A stretch of DNA of 64,000 bases, from assembly GCA_035620895.1 (NCBI GenBank), contig DASPFY010000042.1, forward strand, positions 1-64,000, read 5' to 3'. The DNA comes from TA-21 sp035620895. GTDB taxonomy: Archaea; Thermoproteota; Nitrososphaeria; Nitrososphaerales; Nitrososphaeraceae. A model generated the notes under the pieces. It had not been told where the DNA came from, searched no databases, and worked only from the letters and a program-made list of their open reading frames with translations. Within the stretch, counting starts at the first letter, position 1; each line of letters starts with the position of its first letter. A program made the position numbers and the translations under genes. This document shows, piece by piece, positions 8,651-17,357 of this stretch.

Positions 8651-8839
8651 CTAGTATGAATGATTCTCGACTTTATGCTCATGTAAAGCTTTCCAAGTTG
8701 TAAATGATGTGTTGCATTTTTCGCAACTGTATTTAATTTTTCTACCATACACAAACTTGTTTATGTCAATTGATTCATGATCATCTTTATAATCATGTGA
8801 CAAATTAAAGCGGAGAATTCTTCTGGATACTCTAACCAA
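8651..8839 (-). CDS. Small C2H2 zinc-finger protein
   Basis: 62 residues ending in one C2H2 finger: CEKC, twelve residues, H, four residues, H (CEKCNTSFTTWKALHEHKVENH, residues 38-59 approximately). The N-terminal part is basic (MVRVSRRILRFNLSHDY). Single-finger proteins of this size are frequent in Thaumarchaeota and are thought to be DNA- or protein-binding regulators. It is convergent with the preceding hypothetical gene and stands alone. Confidence 0.75.
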   Translation of the reverse strand: MVRVSRRILRFNLSHDYKDDHESIDINKFVYGRKIKYSCEKCNTSFTTWKALHEHKVENHSY

Positions 8840-8985
8840 TGGTGACCGTTAATTGTTCATAAAACCAAACTAATTTAAACTAATAACACAAGAGAATCAT
8901 TTTATTTTTTGATAAGAACTTTACATCTGTATGAACAACCTATTACATGACAAGACAACAGATTAGTCAGGGTAAGGTGAGATGA

Positions 8986-9954
8986 CTAAAATCCCTTAAT
9001 GCCTTGTGCTACAAGCACAGAGTAACATCCAAGTCCACATTGTTCACAGATCGGTTTGAGTCCTTTTGAATCAGAACTTCCTATACAACATGGTTGTTTG
9101 GTCCTACCCTTGTGGTCCAAAGAAAGTATTGCCCATGAAGGACACTGGATTGGGATTGTTCCATTACCACCCCAGTTTCCTTTCATTAGAGAAATTTGTT
9201 TCTCAGTGTTTACTACATACTTTGGATATTTTTTTCTGATTGAAATAATTTTATCAACAACTTCATTTCTTGTTTCTCCAAAAGGTAACCATAATGGATC
9301 ATCTTTCATAAAAGGAGTGTGAAATTGAAATCCAATCTTATTGATTTTATTCCTCCATTCTTCAACTAGATCTGTGACTGTATGATAATTCAATGAATTA
9401 ATGGTCATCGATATCCATATGTCTTTCCAAGCCGGTTTGCCTTTTCTTGGGGGTCCAGATATGTACTCCAGAATGGTATTGCGCGTCTTGGCGTAGGAAC
9501 CTTGACCTCTTATGCTGTCATGTACCTTTTCTGTGCCGTCAAGTGATATCCAGTAGAAATATAGATCATCAAACCTCTTTAGGGGAAAGGTTCCGTTTGT
9601 TACCACGGAAACCCTACCAGGCATTTCTTGGCAGAATACATCAATTACTTCAGGCCGCATGGTTGGCTCGCCGCCCACCAGCGTGACTCCAATAAGACGT
9701 TGCTTCTTGAAAGTATTCCTTATTATCGATCTCCAATCTTCTACGCTCAGTTCACTGTTTTCATCTTCGCGATTGAGCCACCAATAGCAGTGTGAACAGT
9801 GAAGGTTACATATGTTAATTATGTCAGCAGAACCATACAAAGTCCGCTTCTTATGAAATAACCTTATATCAATAATATTTCGAAAAAATGTCAGATAAAA
9901 AGGAAATTCACGCACCAAATCGGTTATACCGCGTCCATAAATGAGATCTACCAT
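8986..9954 (-). CDS. Radical SAM protein
   Basis: 322 residues. The iron-sulfur/SAM motif is CNLHCSHC (residues about 48-55), followed by a SAM-binding GGEPTMRPE near 95 and a TIM-barrel body. The C-terminus has several further cysteines (QCPSW, QPCC, ICEQCGLGCYS), suggesting an auxiliary cluster or SPASM-like region. Such enzymes modify peptides, cofactors or lipids. The gene is divergent from the EtfB-EtfA-FixC operon with about 210 bp between them; a shared role is possible but unproven. The substrate is unknown. Confidence 0.85.
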   Translation of the reverse strand: MVDLIYGRGITDLVREFPFYLTFFRNIIDIRLFHKKRTLYGSADIINICNLHCSHCYWWLNREDENSELSVEDWRSIIRNTFKKQRLIGVTLVGGEPTMRPEVIDVFCQEMPGRVSVVTNGTFPLKRFDDLYFYWISLDGTEKVHDSIRGQGSYAKTRNTILEYISGPPRKGKPAWKDIWISMTINSLNYHTVTDLVEEWRNKINKIGFQFHTPFMKDDPLWLPFGETRNEVVDKIISIRKKYPKYVVNTEKQISLMKGNWGGNGTIPIQCPSWAILSLDHKGRTKQPCCIGSSDSKGLKPICEQCGLGCYSVLVAQGIKGF

Positions 9955-10162
9955 GTTTTTTACATGTTAAATATAATAATTAAAGGTATTGTGTGCATGA
10001 TATCGTACAGAAAAGACGATTGTTTGAAGGATTCAGCTTCGGGTAACGGCTCAATGTCGTATTTTGGAAGTAATGGATCTATTACAGTAGTCTCAACGAT
10101 AATTGGAAATGCCGGCCGGAAAATCAAGAATTATATTATGATAATCTATAAAGAAGCAAGAT

Positions 10163-11032
10163 TTGTTGAATGTTGCTGTTATTATTAAACTAGAACCTGA
10201 TTTTTCTGAAGGTAATGTCAGTTATAATTCTGATGGTACGCTAAATAGGGCCGAGACTAAAAATATTTTGGGCCCGCATAGTGCTATTGCATGTAATGCT
10301 GCTTTTTACTGCAAGGTAAAATACGGTGCGCGTGTTTCTATTGGCACGATGGGCCCACCCATCGCAGAATCTGCCCTAAAGCAAGCCCAAATGCTGAGTG
10401 ATGCTGAAGAACTTAATCTGTATAGTGATAGATTGTTCGCAGGTGCAGATACCCTTGCCACAGCTGAAGTACTTAAGAATGGAATTGAAAAAATGTTTGG
10501 AGGAAATAAAATAGATATTGTATTTTCTGGACATAGGGCTTCCGATGGTGAGACAGGACAGACAGGCCCACAGACAGCATGGAAGTTAGGTTATACTTTT
10601 CTTGGGAATGTCATAGATTTTGATATTGATTTAGATAGAAAAGTCGTATTAGCAAAAAGACTGATTTCTCTTCAAGGGACGGATACTATCATTGAAGAAA
10701 TTGAGTCGCCGTTACCTGTCTTTATAACTATTGATCCTTCATATATGTCAATTTTCAAATCCATTTCACAAAGATTATCAGCCAATACTTTCAGCAGGGA
10801 AGCTAAAAAAAATTCAGAAGATTACAGACAATATTTAAAAATATTCGATAGCAAAAAATTAGAACTAGATCCAAAACTTGTGGGCCTGCCAGGTTCTCCA
10901 ACTATAGTATATAAAGTAGAAAAAATACCCCGGGCAAAGACGAACCGTAAAGCTGAGATAGTCATTCCTTCAAACCCAAATAATTTGACTCCAGTAATTG
11001 AAAAAATTATTCAAATAGTTAGAGGTAAATGA
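10163..11032 (+). CDS. fixA: Electron transfer flavoprotein beta subunit (FixA/EtfB)
   Basis: 289 residues, typical EtfB length is 250-280. Start LNVAVIIKLEPDF, a central AGADTLATAEVLKNGIEKM segment and SGHRASDGETGQTGPQTAWKLG, the AMP/FAD-binding signature of this family. The gene starts with TTG (10163 or 10166). It overlaps the alpha-subunit gene by 4 bp (ATGA), so translation is coupled. With the alpha subunit and the FixC/FixX-type protein it forms a FixABCX-like complex that passes electrons from NADH or a dehydrogenase to quinone and possibly ferredoxin. Confidence 0.92.
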   Translation: MLNVAVIIKLEPDFSEGNVSYNSDGTLNRAETKNILGPHSAIACNAAFYCKVKYGARVSIGTMGPPIAESALKQAQMLSDAEELNLYSDRLFAGADTLATAEVLKNGIEKMFGGNKIDIVFSGHRASDGETGQTGPQTAWKLGYTFLGNVIDFDIDLDRKVVLAKRLISLQGTDTIIEEIESPLPVFITIDPSYMSIFKSISQRLSANTFSREAKKNSEDYRQYLKIFDSKKLELDPKLVGLPGSPTIVYKVEKIPRAKTNRKAEIVIPSNPNNLTPVIEKIIQIVRGK

Positions 11033-12258
11033 AATTGTCTAATTCAACGATTCAAGAGACTAACTCAAACACTAATGAAAAATATAGACACATCTACGTA
11101 ATAATTGAGCATTTTGAAGGACAAGTTGTGCCTGTAAGCTTAGAGATGCTAGGAGAAGCTAGAAGATTGATGGATGATTTCAATCACAAATATGATTCAA
11201 CAGAAAAGGTAGTAGCAGTAGTACTAGGGAGCAATGTTAGAAAATTATGTGAGGAATTAGTGACTTATGGAGCAGATTCTGTGATTCATGCTAACCATGA
11301 GGAATTAAAGTATCCTCGAAATGATATCGACACAAAAGTAATAGTACAGATTGCAAAAGACGCAACAATCATTAAGGAAATATCACCAGAGTATTCAAGC
11401 ACGTTTGCAAGACCCAGATACATGTTTTTTGCCGCAGATAATATCGGTAGACACCTATCCTCAACGGTATTGGCTGAACTCGAATCAGGTTTGGCATCAG
11501 ACATCAATAAGCTTGTTATAAGTGACCTTGACATTAGACATGAACATAAAACAAAAGGCCAGACTGTAAGATATGAAAAAATTCTGGAAATGTATCGTCC
11601 AGACTTTTCTGGTTTTTTATGGACAACAATACTATGTCTTGATAACAAGAATCCTGAAAATCTTAGGGAGTATCAACCACAAGGATGCAGCATTATACCA
11701 GGAGCGTTTAAGCCGTTTGAAAAGAATAATTTAAGAAAAGGCAAGATTGTAGAATATTCCCCTAAAATAGACCAAGATTCAAAAATAAAAATAATCAGTA
11801 GACGAGTGGTTAAAAGAACAATTGATTATGAAACAAGTAAAGTAATAGTGAGTTTTGGACGCGGAATCAAAGCTAGTCCAGAACAAAATATTAAGCTTGT
11901 TGAAGAATTTGCTGAATTACTAGGTGCAGAGATAGGCATCACACTGCCCTTGTCAAAAAAACCATATCAATTGAGTCAAAATATGGATTCAAAGTATATG
12001 ATACCAGATAGAGTTATTGGCACAAGTGGTAGCAAGGTAGCACCTACTCTTTATGTAGCAATAGGTTTGAGCGGGGCTGTTCAACATGTTGCAGGAATGA
12101 AAGAATCCGAGGTTGTAATCTCCATTAATACCGATGAAAATTCTCCAATAATAGATGAATCAGATATTTTTATCAAGGGAAGATTGGAGGACGTAGTACC
12201 AATGCTTATAGACCAAATAAAAAAGCAAATCGCTGCTATTTCTTTAAGGAGTAACTAA
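11029..12258 (+). CDS. fixB: Electron transfer flavoprotein alpha subunit (FixB/EtfA)
   Basis: 409 residues. The N-terminal half has the Rossmann-like EtfA domain (YVIIEHFEGQVVPVSLEMLGEAR). The C-terminal half carries the FAD-binding domain: VSFGRGIKASPEQ, GTSGSKVAPTLYVAIGLSGAVQHVAGM and INTDENSPI, all diagnostic of EtfA. It is longer than mitochondrial EtfA (about 330), partly through the middle region 150-270. It follows EtfB with a 4 bp overlap and is followed by the FixC gene after 1 bp. An AAGGAG at 12247-12252 inside its 3' end is the ribosome-binding site for the next gene. Confidence 0.92.
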   Translation: MKLSNSTIQETNSNTNEKYRHIYVIIEHFEGQVVPVSLEMLGEARRLMDDFNHKYDSTEKVVAVVLGSNVRKLCEELVTYGADSVIHANHEELKYPRNDIDTKVIVQIAKDATIIKEISPEYSSTFARPRYMFFAADNIGRHLSSTVLAELESGLASDINKLVISDLDIRHEHKTKGQTVRYEKILEMYRPDFSGFLWTTILCLDNKNPENLREYQPQGCSIIPGAFKPFEKNNLRKGKIVEYSPKIDQDSKIKIISRRVVKRTIDYETSKVIVSFGRGIKASPEQNIKLVEEFAELLGAEIGITLPLSKKPYQLSQNMDSKYMIPDRVIGTSGSKVAPTLYVAIGLSGAVQHVAGMKESEVVISINTDENSPIIDESDIFIKGRLEDVVPMLIDQIKKQIAAISLRSN

Positions 12259-12259
12259 T

Positions 12260-14125
12260 TTGGAACAATTTGATGTGGCGATAATTGGGGGCGGTTCGGC
12301 AGGACTATCGGCATTAAAAAAATTATCAGATCTCAATAAAAGTGCGATATTAATCGAAGCAGGAAGAAGCATAGGTACCAAGAACGTATCGGGGGGGATT
12401 TTGTACTCTAAACAAGATCCTCATGGAAGGATATATAATGTAGAAGATGTTTTTGGTTCAGATTTTTCATCTGATGCACCAGTAGAGAGACAAATAAAGA
12501 AGTATTTTCTGCATGCCACTTCTAAAAATAAAATTTTTACTGTAGATCTAACTCCACTTCATGAATACAAGACGAATTTTGGATTTTCCGTTCTACTAAA
12601 TCGATTGAATCCCTGGCTTGCAGAATTGGCTTCCGAATCTGCAGAAAAACATGGTGGAGGAATTATCACTGGAGTGCATGTTTCAGATATAAAATGGATA
12701 GACAACAAGACAATTGTTAAGACTGATGAGCTGGAAGAATTCGAGGTAAAATCAATAATAGCAGCCGATGGGATAAACTCAGAGGTAGCCGAGGTAACAT
12801 CAGCTCGAGCTAAATTCAGACCAGAAGAAGTATACTTTGGTGTTAAAGTAATAATAAAACTACCGGAAAAGATTATTGAGGAGAGATTTCATCTAAATTC
12901 CTCAGAAGGGTCTGCACATCTTTTTGCAGGGGACGTTACTTTGAATCATATTGGCGGAGGTTTTCTCTATACAAACCGCGAAACTTTGTCACTTGGCGCA
13001 GTCTATCACTATAGTTCCCTGCTCTCAAATCCCATTACTCCAGCTCAGCTAATAGATGAGCTAATCAAAAATCCGCTAATTAGTGAATATATCAAGGATG
13101 AAGTCACTTTAAGAAATGATAATGATGATCTCTCCAAAGAAGATCAACTCAAAGTTCAGCTTAGCCTTAGTAAATTAATAAAGACATACAACGAGTTAAG
13201 ATACAAATATTTTTCCAGGAATAATTTAGAGTTGATAGAGTCTGGAAAGTTCAAAAACTTAGAGGAAATTAAATCAAAAATTGATAGCATCAAACAAGAC
13301 CTCAATGAAAAATATGGAGTGGAATTTGTTAACAATTATGTTGAGCTTGAATACAGTGCGAAACTAATTCCCGACGGTAAGAGATGTATGATGAAAAGAC
13401 CTCATTTTAGAAATATTTTATTCATAGGAGATGCAGCTGGTCGTGGAATTTTTATGGGTCCCAAAATCGAAGGTCTCAATGTTGGCATTGATGATGCAGT
13501 CAGAGCATCTCTTGCTATTTCGCGTTCTATTGAGAATAACAATTTTGACTCAGATTACATGGGAAACTATTATGAGTCTATGCTTAATGATAGTCCGTAC
13601 ACTAGAGAAATGAAAAAGATCGATGAAAATTATTTAAATTTGTTTCTTGATATAGTAAAAGATATTTCAATGGGATCGCTTGATCCTCGATTAACACTTG
13701 GACTTCGTATTATGAAAAATAAGTGGTTTCGAAGAATGTCACTTAGATTGGCAAACTACTTAGGGTATGATAAAGTTTTACCAATTATAGAATCAGAAAT
13801 GACATATGTTCAAGTACCAATACTATTAGCAGACAGATTGGGTAATATTGTTAATTCTTCGTATGTGCCAGCAATTCCCACGTTATCAGATAGAATTGCA
13901 AAGTTACAATATAATGATGATAGTGAATCACATATCATTGTTAATGACAAGAGAAGTGATTTTATGAAAAAACTCATTTTACTTTGTCCTACCAAGTGCT
14001 ATAGTCTTGAAGGAAAAGATGTGGTGTTGCAGCATGAGGGCTGTGTTGAATGTGGGACTTGCTCCGCAGGAACTAAATGGAAACATCCCAAAGGCGAAAA
14101 AGGAATAATGTACAGATATGGTTAG
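12260..14125 (+). CDS. fixC: FixC-like flavoprotein dehydrogenase fused to FixX ferredoxin domain
   Basis: 621 residues. N-terminal FAD site DVAIIGGGSAGLSALKKL (3-20), FAD C-terminal motif with LFIGDAAGRGIFMGPKIEGLNVGIDDA near 390, then a ferredoxin-like tail from about 575: LCPTKC, 16 residues of spacer, CVECGTC and KGEKGIMYRYG, the FixX / ETF-QO cluster-binding pattern. In bacteria FixC and FixX are separate proteins; here they are one chain as in ETF:quinone oxidoreductase. TTG start at 12260 with a good Shine-Dalgarno at 12247-12252. The residues from about 285 to 350 form a charged helical insert (YNELRYKYFSRNNLELIESG) not expected in standard FixC. It should dock to the membrane and reduce quinone. 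Confidence 0.9.
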   Translation: MEQFDVAIIGGGSAGLSALKKLSDLNKSAILIEAGRSIGTKNVSGGILYSKQDPHGRIYNVEDVFGSDFSSDAPVERQIKKYFLHATSKNKIFTVDLTPLHEYKTNFGFSVLLNRLNPWLAELASESAEKHGGGIITGVHVSDIKWIDNKTIVKTDELEEFEVKSIIAADGINSEVAEVTSARAKFRPEEVYFGVKVIIKLPEKIIEERFHLNSSEGSAHLFAGDVTLNHIGGGFLYTNRETLSLGAVYHYSSLLSNPITPAQLIDELIKNPLISEYIKDEVTLRNDNDDLSKEDQLKVQLSLSKLIKTYNELRYKYFSRNNLELIESGKFKNLEEIKSKIDSIKQDLNEKYGVEFVNNYVELEYSAKLIPDGKRCMMKRPHFRNILFIGDAAGRGIFMGPKIEGLNVGIDDAVRASLAISRSIENNNFDSDYMGNYYESMLNDSPYTREMKKIDENYLNLFLDIVKDISMGSLDPRLTLGLRIMKNKWFRRMSLRLANYLGYDKVLPIIESEMTYVQVPILLADRLGNIVNSSYVPAIPTLSDRIAKLQYNDDSESHIIVNDKRSDFMKKLILLCPTKCYSLEGKDVVLQHEGCVECGTCSAGTKWKHPKGEKGIMYRYG

Positions 14126-14129
14126 GAAC

Positions 14130-14678
14130 CTACGATTTCCACTTAATAGAACAACCAATTGATGGATCAAAGTCTTTTTCTATTGATTTTCCGTCCAATA
14201 ATCTTTTGATATTGTTTTCCATTACATGAACTTGCGGAGTCATCTCTGGTTCCATTGCATCATTAATTTTTCCATGAAATACTAGCTTTCTGTTCTGATC
14301 AAATAAAAATGGATCCGGCGTACAGACAGCTCCATATGACCTTGCAATTTGTTGTGTATCATCGATAAGATATGGAAAATTTAAGTTATTTTCTTTGGAA
14401 AACTTGATCATGTTCTCAAAACCCTCTTCTTGATAAGAAGGATCATTACTATTTATTCCAATAATTTGTAAATCTGACTTAGGAAACCTCCTCTGAAGAG
14501 TGACTAAATCACCAATACGGGCCTTAACGTAAGGACAGTGATTGCAAATAAAAACTATCAAAAGGGACTTGCTTCTGAAATCATCAAGTGAATAGAATTT
14601 GTCGTCTGTACCCATTAATCTGAAGGAAGGGGCACTATCATTTTTCTGTAAAGTTTGACTTGATAATGTTTTTGCCAT
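14130..14678 (-). CDS. Redoxin (AhpC/TSA, thioredoxin-like)
   Basis: 182 residues with the peroxiredoxin/thioredoxin layout: APSFRLMGTDDKFYSLDDF at the start, then FICNHCPYVKARIGDL with a C-x-x-C-P (CNHCPYV), IIGINSNDP and a cis-Pro region PDPFLFDQNRKLVFHGKIND. Proteins of this subfamily (NHCPY motif) are thioredoxin-fold redox proteins rather than typical peroxidases. It is convergent with the fixC gene, stopping 4 bp from it. No partner is obvious, though TrxB is encoded at 49.5 kb. Confidence 0.85.
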   Translation of the reverse strand: MAKTLSSQTLQKNDSAPSFRLMGTDDKFYSLDDFRSKSLLIVFICNHCPYVKARIGDLVTLQRRFPKSDLQIIGINSNDPSYQEEGFENMIKFSKENNLNFPYLIDDTQQIARSYGAVCTPDPFLFDQNRKLVFHGKINDAMEPEMTPQVHVMENNIKRLLDGKSIEKDFDPSIGCSIKWKS

Positions 14679-14939
14679 AATCTTAATTTCTGGATATGAC
14701 TAATAAATTGTTCAATCTTCTTGTATAAATAAAATATCAAATTATGCGATATATGCGGTAAATCAATACAAAATTGGTTTATTTGATGCTAAAACTGATT
14801 CGTTTATATAGTAATAGATTTACATTGTTAAAATTTATGTTAGTTTCTTCTATTACATATTTAGTATATTTTGAATAGATGTGGAATAAATGTGCATTAT
14901 AAGTCGGACGATAATAGATAAATATTAATACAATATCAT

Positions 14940-15893
14940 TTGTTTCAAAATTATTTGGAGGCTGAAAAGTTGATTAATCATACCAAAGACGAAATCTCGT
15001 TTGAAAAAATTTTAGTTATGGGTTTGGGCCAACTTGGTCTTCCAGTTGCAAAGTATGTCAAGGAAAAAGGATTTGATGTTTATGGTTATGACAACAATCC
15101 ACTTGTTGTGGAAAATGCTGAAAGACAATATGGCATAAAGAAAGTAGACAATTTCAGAGACATAGATGTCTTTATGATATGTATATCTACCCACAGAGAA
15201 GATGATATCTCCTCTCCACAGATTGACGGATTAATGGCCATTACAAGAAAAATAGCTAAAGAAGCTACAAATGGAAAGCTCGTATCTATTGAAAGTACCG
15301 TTCCAAGGGGTACTACTCGTAAAATGTTTGAAATACTTGAGCATCGATTTCATGTAGTTCATGCACCGCACAGGTGGTACGCACTTGAAGAAGATCTTCA
15401 CGGTGTCAATCAATTACGAGTAATAGGCGGGGTTTGTGACTGTTGTCTTAGAACAGGTATTAGATTTTACGATGGAGTGGATCATGGAGAAGAAAAGGAA
15501 GATTTGGAGTATTACAGTGGAAACAAATCGTATAGAAGTCTTGGCATACCAATGTATTCTGTTTCAACCGTAGAACTTGCAGAATTAAGCAAAATTGTCG
15601 AAAATGCGGACAGATACTTACAGATTGCTTTCGCCGAAGATCTGTACATGTTCTGTAAGGCAAATAGAATTTCGTTTACAGAATTAAGGGATGCAGTAAA
15701 TACTAAATGGAACGTGAACATTTTAGAACCGAGGGATGGTATCGGAGGTCACTGTATTCCGAAGGATACAAGGATGTTCTTAGAATCGTCTGAAATTAAG
15801 AGTAAAATATTGATGTCTGCTCAGGAAGTAGACAAGGATTACAGAAAATATATTGAAGGTTTGGTTAAAGACGTCAATAAAATAAACCGCTAA
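14940..15893 (+). CDS. Short nucleotide-sugar dehydrogenase (UDP-glucose/GDP-mannose dehydrogenase family)
   Basis: 317 residues. NAD-binding start ILVMGLGQLGLPVAKYVKEKGFDVYGYDN, then VSIESTVPRGTTRKMFE, the dimer helix VELAELSKIVENADRYLQIAFAEDLYMFCKANR, and GIGGHCIPKD, which carries the catalytic cysteine. Family enzymes oxidise a nucleotide sugar to the uronic acid. They usually have about 430 residues; this one stops after the middle domain and lacks most of the C-terminal nucleotide-binding domain, so its substrate may differ. A HAPHRWYALEEDLHG segment replaces the common SPER motif. Predicted start is TTG at 14940. It could supply sugars for surface glycans with AglB. Confidence 0.8.
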   Translation: MFQNYLEAEKLINHTKDEISFEKILVMGLGQLGLPVAKYVKEKGFDVYGYDNNPLVVENAERQYGIKKVDNFRDIDVFMICISTHREDDISSPQIDGLMAITRKIAKEATNGKLVSIESTVPRGTTRKMFEILEHRFHVVHAPHRWYALEEDLHGVNQLRVIGGVCDCCLRTGIRFYDGVDHGEEKEDLEYYSGNKSYRSLGIPMYSVSTVELAELSKIVENADRYLQIAFAEDLYMFCKANRISFTELRDAVNTKWNVNILEPRDGIGGHCIPKDTRMFLESSEIKSKILMSAQEVDKDYRKYIEGLVKDVNKINR

Positions 15894-16026
15894 CATTTGT
15901 ATTATTTTTCTGACAAATTTTGTCGTGTTTTTTCTCAATTTATTTTTCAATGCTTTAGTCTTAATGTCTGAAGTATTATTTAGGTTCTAAATTTAATTTA
16001 AATATTCATAATATTTGTGTATTAAC

Positions 16027-16755
16027 ATGAGTTTTGACAACGCAAGAAAAAATCAAAAAGAGATTAAGCATAAGAAAAATGATATCAACTCACCTACTAT
16101 GTATCTCAATTTCTCATTTTACAAAGTAGATTCAAAATGGAGATGGCTTAATGACATAGGAAAGGATGAGGCCGCAAAGGAGTTTTCGTCATTAATAGAC
16201 ATTGCCAATACAAAGATGAAGGTTAGGACATATTCCACGCTGGGTTTGAGAAAAGAATCTGACTTTATGCTATGGAGCATTTCTGACTCGATAGAAAAGA
16301 TTCAAGTATTAACTTCAAAGGTTTACACTACCGTACTTGGAAAATATATTGATGCATCGGAAGTATATTTGTCGGCATCGCGTCCATCAGTATACTCAAA
16401 CCAAGTTACTCCGAGTTTCATGGAAGACGTTGAACCTTTAAAATACAATATAGTTTATCCATTCATTAAATCAAGAGAATGGTATCTTCTTCCTTTTGAA
16501 AAAAGAAGTGAGATGATGAAAGAGCACATTAATGTTGGTAGAAAATTTCCACAGATAAAATTGAATACGTCCTATTCATATGGAATTGGTGATCAGGATT
16601 TTATGTTGGCTTTTGAGACGGACAATCTGATGGATTTTCAGGATTTAATTATCAAACTTCGTGAAACCCAGGTAAGCAAGTATGTAGTAAAAGATATTCC
16701 CATGATAGTTTGTGTTTATAAAAAAATTTTTGACATAATCAAGAGTTTAGGATGA
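16027..16755 (+). CDS. Chlorite dismutase-family heme protein (HemQ-like)
   Basis: 242 residues from the ATG at 16027 (a TTG four codons upstream is less likely). Family features: TMYLNFSFYKVDSKWRWL at the start of the first ferredoxin-like domain, YPFIKSREWYLLPFEKRSEMMKEHINVGRKF, and SYGIGDQDFMLAFETD in the second domain. The EMMKEH segment matches the HemQ pattern. The family includes chlorite-degrading enzymes and coproheme decarboxylases; the SREWYLLPFEKR style is closer to HemQ. It overlaps the following DUF1802 gene by 4 bp, and that overlaps the aldo/keto reductase, so they form an operon. Confidence 0.88.
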   Translation: MSFDNARKNQKEIKHKKNDINSPTMYLNFSFYKVDSKWRWLNDIGKDEAAKEFSSLIDIANTKMKVRTYSTLGLRKESDFMLWSISDSIEKIQVLTSKVYTTVLGKYIDASEVYLSASRPSVYSNQVTPSFMEDVEPLKYNIVYPFIKSREWYLLPFEKRSEMMKEHINVGRKFPQIKLNTSYSYGIGDQDFMLAFETDNLMDFQDLIIKLRETQVSKYVVKDIPMIVCVYKKIFDIIKSLG

Positions 16756-17357
16756 GTATGCTAGCTCTGAAAGAATGGTCTATTATTTGTAAGGCATTGG
16801 AGGAGGGTAAACAAACATTATTGCTACGAAAGGGTGGAATTTTAGAATATAAGAAAGGATTTGAGATTAGTCAAAAACTATTCCTGTTATATCCTACATT
16901 GGAGCATCAAGCTGCAGAATATTTGCAATCAAATTATTTACAAGAATATGAATTACTATTAAAAAGAAATAGCTCGGAAATTGTCGAGGATAAAGTAAAC
17001 ACTATAAGGATTATAGCAAGAATTGAGGCAATGCAAGAATTTCATGATCCTAAGATACTATCTAAATTAGAAAAGTATCATATATGGAATGAAAAATATG
17101 TTAACATGAGAATGAATTATAATCCAAAAAAACCTATGAATGCCCTTTTGCTCAGGGTTTACAAGCTGTCTCAACCCATTTCATTAGATGTAAATCCTGA
17201 ATGGGCGGGATGCAAATCTTGGATTGACATTGAGTACCCTAGCAAACATGGGAATCAATATGGGAACATTAATGAATTGTTGAATCAAAGTGTGCCGGTT
17301 ATAAAAGATAAGGATTTTCAAAAAATGCATGATAGTTTTATGGAGATTTGGAATTGA
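16752..17357 (+). CDS. DUF1802-family protein
   Basis: 201 residues beginning ALKEWSIICKALEEGKQTLLLRKGGILE, the hallmark of DUF1802, with HQAAEYLQ near 55 and a C-terminal WAGCKSWIDIE. The function of the family is unknown. The ATGA overlap with the chlorite-dismutase-family gene and the 10 bp overlap with the next gene show translational coupling, so a role tied to heme or an oxidative substrate is likely but inferred. Confidence 0.8.
   Translation: MSMLALKEWSIICKALEEGKQTLLLRKGGILEYKKGFEISQKLFLLYPTLEHQAAEYLQSNYLQEYELLLKRNSSEIVEDKVNTIRIIARIEAMQEFHDPKILSKLEKYHIWNEKYVNMRMNYNPKKPMNALLLRVYKLSQPISLDVNPEWAGCKSWIDIEYPSKHGNQYGNINELLNQSVPVIKDKDFQKMHDSFMEIWN

Noticed and set aside
9964..10188. Open frame between the radical SAM gene and fixA
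   Set aside because: It lies in the shared promoter region and overlaps the fixA start; composition is not protein-like.
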